Of a stretch of DNA of 64,000 nucleotides, positions 61,514 through 64,000 are shown one piece after another. A program made the translations under genes and the position numbers. The stretch lies in assembly GCF_001650025.1 (NCBI RefSeq), contig NZ_LVVY01000086.1, positions 153,063 to 217,062 on the forward strand. Direction: 5' to 3'. The stretch is from Devosia elaeis. GTDB taxonomy: Bacteria > Pseudomonadota > Alphaproteobacteria > Rhizobiales > Devosiaceae. The notes beneath the pieces are model-generated. The model saw only the letters and a program-made list of their open reading frames with translations. It was not told where the DNA came from and did no database searches. Within the stretch, counting starts at the first letter, position 1. Each line of letters starts with the position of its first letter.

Positions 61514-63391
61514 ATGACCGACCTTCCCGGGCGTCGTCCGCCGCCCCTCCCCGATGAAAATCCCAGCCTCCGGCAGCGCCTCGAAAACCTGGTGCATCTC
61601 GGCCGGCTGATCGCCCAGATCTGGCGCACCAGCCGCTGGCTGACCCTGGCCTCCCTCGGGCTGCGCCTCATCGCCGCCCTGCAGCCGGTGGCCGTGCTCT
61701 ATACGGCCAAGCTCATCGTCGACGAAGTGGTGCGCCTCACCGCCATCGAGCCGCCCGGCCCCGCCCTGCCGGACTGGTTCAATGCCGGCCTGCTCAATCC
61801 GGTCATCGGCTTCCTGCTGCTCGAACTCGCGCTGGTGCTCGCCAATGACATCATTGCCCGCGCCACGGGCCTGGTCGATTCGGTACTGTCCGAGCTGCAT
61901 TCCAACCAGGTCAGCATCGAGCTCATGGCCCATGCCGCCCGGCTCGACCTGCAGCATTTCGAAAGCGCCGAATATCAGGACCGGCTGGAGCGCGCCCGCC
62001 GCCAGGCCGCCGGCCGCAATGCCCTGCTCAGCCAGATGTTCGGCCAGGCCCAGGATATCCTCACCGTCATCACCCTGGCCGCGGGCCTCTTCCTCTACGC
62101 GCCCTGGCTCATCCTCCTCCTGCCGCTGAGCTTCATCCCCTCCATCTGGGGCGAGACCCGCTTCAATACCCTGGCCTATATGCTCAGCCGCTGGCGCACG
62201 CCCGAGCGGCGCGAGATCGAATATCTCCGCCATATCGGGGCCAGCGCCGAAACCGCCAAGGAGGTCAAGCTCTTCGGCCTGGGCGATTACCTCATCGACC
62301 GGTTCCGCACGCTGGCCCGGCAGATTTTCCTCGAAAACCGCCGCGTCGCCATCCTGCGCGCCTCCTGGGGCGCGCTCTTTGCCGGCATTGCGAGTCTCGC
62401 CTATTACGCCGCCTATGCCTTCATCGTCTGGCGCACCATAACCGGCGCCTTCACCCTGGGCGACCTGGCCTTCCTGTCCGGCTCCTTCCTGCGCCTCAAC
62501 GGCCTGTTCCAGCGCATCCTGCTCGGCTTCACCCAGATCGCCGGACAATCCATGTATCTGGACGATCTCTTTTCCTTCTTCGAGATCGAGCCCACCGTGC
62601 TGCCGCCGGCCGAGCCCAGGCCCTTTCCGGTGCCGATCCGCCAGGGGATCGCCTTCGACAATGTCGGCTTCCGCTATCCCGAGACCGACAATTGGGTGGT
62701 GCGCAACCTCTCCTTCACCCTGCCCGCCGGCGAAACCCTGGCCCTGGTGGGCGAAAACGGCGCCGGCAAGACCACGATCGCCAAGCTGCTGACCCGCCTC
62801 TACGATCCCAGCGAAGGCCGCATCACCATTGACGGCATCGACCTCAAGGACATGGATCCCAGGGATATCCACGCCCATGTCGGCGTCATCTTCCAGGATT
62901 TCATCCGCTATTCCTTCACCGCCCGCGACAATATCGGGGTTGGCCGCATCGAGGCGCGCGCCGACCAGGCCCGCATCGACCAGGCCGCCGAACAGAGCCT
63001 GGCCGACAGCGTCATCGCCAAACTGCCCCAGGGCTACGACCAGCAATTGGGCCGCCTGTTCAAGCAGGGCCGCGACCTGTCGGGCGGCGAATGGCAGAAA
63101 GTAGCCATTGCCCGCGCCTATATGCGCGACGCCGAGCTCATCATTCTCGACGAGCCCACCGCCGCCCTCGACGCCAAGGCCGAGGCCGAGGTCTTCGCCC
63201 GCTTCAAGGGCCTGGCCCAGGGCAAGAGCGCGGTGATCATCTCCCACCGCTTCTCCACCGTGCGCATGGCCGACCGCATCCTGGTGCTCGACAACGGCGC
63301 CATTCTCGAAGCGGGCAGCCACGAAGAACTCGTCGCCCTGGGCGGCCGCTATGCCGAATTGTTCGAACTCCAGGCCGCCGGTTACCGCTGA
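61514..63391 (+). CDS. ABC transporter, fused permease and ATPase
   Basis: A 625-residue half-transporter of the exporter type. The N-terminal part has about six membrane helices (residues 40-330). The C-terminal ATPase carries Walker A G-E-N-G-A-G-K-T-T, the Q-loop V-I-F-Q-D-F, the signature L-S-G-G-E-W-Q-K and Walker B L-I-I-L-D-E-P-T. The Q-D-F-x-R-Y phrase and long linker resemble peptide/lipid exporters that act as homodimers. The cargo is unknown. It starts 45 bases after the nucleotidase. Confidence 0.93.
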   Translation: MTDLPGRRPPPLPDENPSLRQRLENLVHLGRLIAQIWRTSRWLTLASLGLRLIAALQPVAVLYTAKLIVDEVVRLTAIEPPGPALPDWFNAGLLNPVIGFLLLELALVLANDIIARATGLVDSVLSELHSNQVSIELMAHAARLDLQHFESAEYQDRLERARRQAAGRNALLSQMFGQAQDILTVITLAAGLFLYAPWLILLLPLSFIPSIWGETRFNTLAYMLSRWRTPERREIEYLRHIGASAETAKEVKLFGLGDYLIDRFRTLARQIFLENRRVAILRASWGALFAGIASLAYYAAYAFIVWRTITGAFTLGDLAFLSGSFLRLNGLFQRILLGFTQIAGQSMYLDDLFSFFEIEPTVLPPAEPRPFPVPIRQGIAFDNVGFRYPETDNWVVRNLSFTLPAGETLALVGENGAGKTTIAKLLTRLYDPSEGRITIDGIDLKDMDPRDIHAHVGVIFQDFIRYSFTARDNIGVGRIEARADQARIDQAAEQSLADSVIAKLPQGYDQQLGRLFKQGRDLSGGEWQKVAIARAYMRDAELIILDEPTAALDAKAEAEVFARFKGLAQGKSAVIISHRFSTVRMADRILVLDNGAILEAGSHEELVALGGRYAELFELQAAGYR

Positions 63392-63461
63392 GGACCAAAC
63401 TGGCCAATTCGGCCGAACCGCCTTACGTAATAGGCACAGCAAGCCCAACGGGACACCAGCC

Positions 63462-63782
63462 TTGCCCCTGCCCGAAGACAATCACCTCGCCGTCATCGCC
63501 GAGACCTACCGGCTGCTCGGCGACCCCACCCGCCTCAAAGTGGTCCTGACCTGCCTCGAAGGCCCCATCGCCGTCGGCGACATCGCCAGGGCCACCGGCG
63601 CCAGCCAGTCCCTGGTCAGCCACCACCTCCGCCTGCTCCGCGCCGCCCGCCTCGTCCGCGGCACCAGACGCAACAAGCAGGTCTTCTACGAAGCCGCCGA
63701 CGCCCATATCGCCAACATGCTCACCGACATGATCGCCCACGCCATGGAAGATCACGAACCCCACGAAGACGACGACACCTAG
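63462..63782 (+). CDS. ArsR-family transcriptional regulator
   Basis: A 106-residue winged-helix repressor. L-L-G-D-P-T-R-L-K-V-V-L-T-C-L is the ArsR start, followed by the HTH A-T-G-A-S-Q-S-L-V-S-H-H-L-R-L-L and the wing Q-V-F-Y-E-A-A-D. The C-terminus (H-A-M-E-D-H-E-P-H-E-D-D) is rich in His and acids, suggesting binding of zinc or a similar metal. The start is inferred as TTG 63462, since no ATG fits. It may control the ABC gene 70 bases upstream or a gene outside the window. Confidence 0.85.
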   Translation: MPLPEDNHLAVIAETYRLLGDPTRLKVVLTCLEGPIAVGDIARATGASQSLVSHHLRLLRAARLVRGTRRNKQVFYEAADAHIANMLTDMIAHAMEDHEPHEDDDT

Positions 63783-64000
63783 CCCCCACCGCAAGGGGGA
63801 GGGTGCCGCATCGCGTTTGCCGAACGATCCAGCCCCAACCACAAATCGTCACCCTCGGGCTTAACCCGAGGGCTCTTCCTTGCCGAAGCCTCCCCACACA
63901 CCGCGCTGCCCCCGGGCCGAACCACCACACGCACCATGGCGCCGGCTCAACCCTGTGAACACCCTCGGGTCAAGCAACTGTGGATTGTTTGATGATGGCG

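Overview
The window is GC-rich, mostly ordinary chromosome of an alphaproteobacterium of the order Hyphomicrobiales (Rhizobiales). The gene neighbourhoods point there: ruvC-ruvA-ruvB-nudix-ybgC-tolQRAB, DUF4164-zapA next to a probable 6S RNA and formyl-THF cyclo-ligase, rpmH-rnpA-yidC-engB, and tkt-gap-pgk with a class I aldolase. A Devosia-like genus is my best guess; this is an inference from gene order and intergenic repeat style, not a database result.

Left edge (1-1841): a peptide/opine-type ABC solute-binding protein, cut by the window edge, is divergent from a LysR regulator. Two perfect palindromes lie between them. Next comes a decayed stretch (about 1950-3303) with a frameshifted tyrosine integrase and a broken gene of unknown function.

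Mobile island (3304-15650): a 12.3-kb element has inserted into a tRNA-Arg(ACG) gene. An intact tRNA stands at the right end and a displaced 3' half at the left. It encodes a tyrosine integrase, an AlpA-like excisionase, a run of tightly overlapping small genes of unknown function, and a primase-helicase. Two striking inverted repeats flank the primase-helicase gene. The cargo is a type III restriction-modification locus (mod, res) with a RhuM-family gene between the two subunits. There are no capsid, tail or conjugation genes, so it looks like a satellite-type or mobilizable island carrying defence cargo.

Core region A (15.7-38.3 kb): a sensor histidine kinase, an unusual cysteine-less flavoprotein, the rpmH-rnpA-yidC-engB cluster, a GATase, MsrB, the Tol system, and the Holliday-junction ruv genes with a VapBC-type toxin-antitoxin pair wedged between ruvA and ruvB. 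Then come a diguanylate cyclase, yebC, a SecD-P1-like protein, a YmdB phosphoesterase, formyl-THF cyclo-ligase, a 6S RNA candidate, a CPA1 antiporter, a ParDE pair and zapA.

Core region B (38.5-64 kb): central carbon metabolism (tkt, gap, pgk, fda), a ThiE-like protein, a Sel1-repeat protein, an inositol monophosphatase, a MotA/MotB-like envelope pair, pal-cpoB-tilS, argB, a TSUP permease, an MFS exporter, threonine deaminase, a pyrimidine 5'-nucleotidase, an ABC exporter and an ArsR-type regulator. Short BIME-like palindromic repeats recur in at least four intergenic gaps. I saw no rRNA, CRISPR array or intact transposase. The most interesting material is the island: a tRNA T-arm swap with compensating base changes, candidate integrase arm sites, a candidate replication origin, and an unassigned gene cluster.
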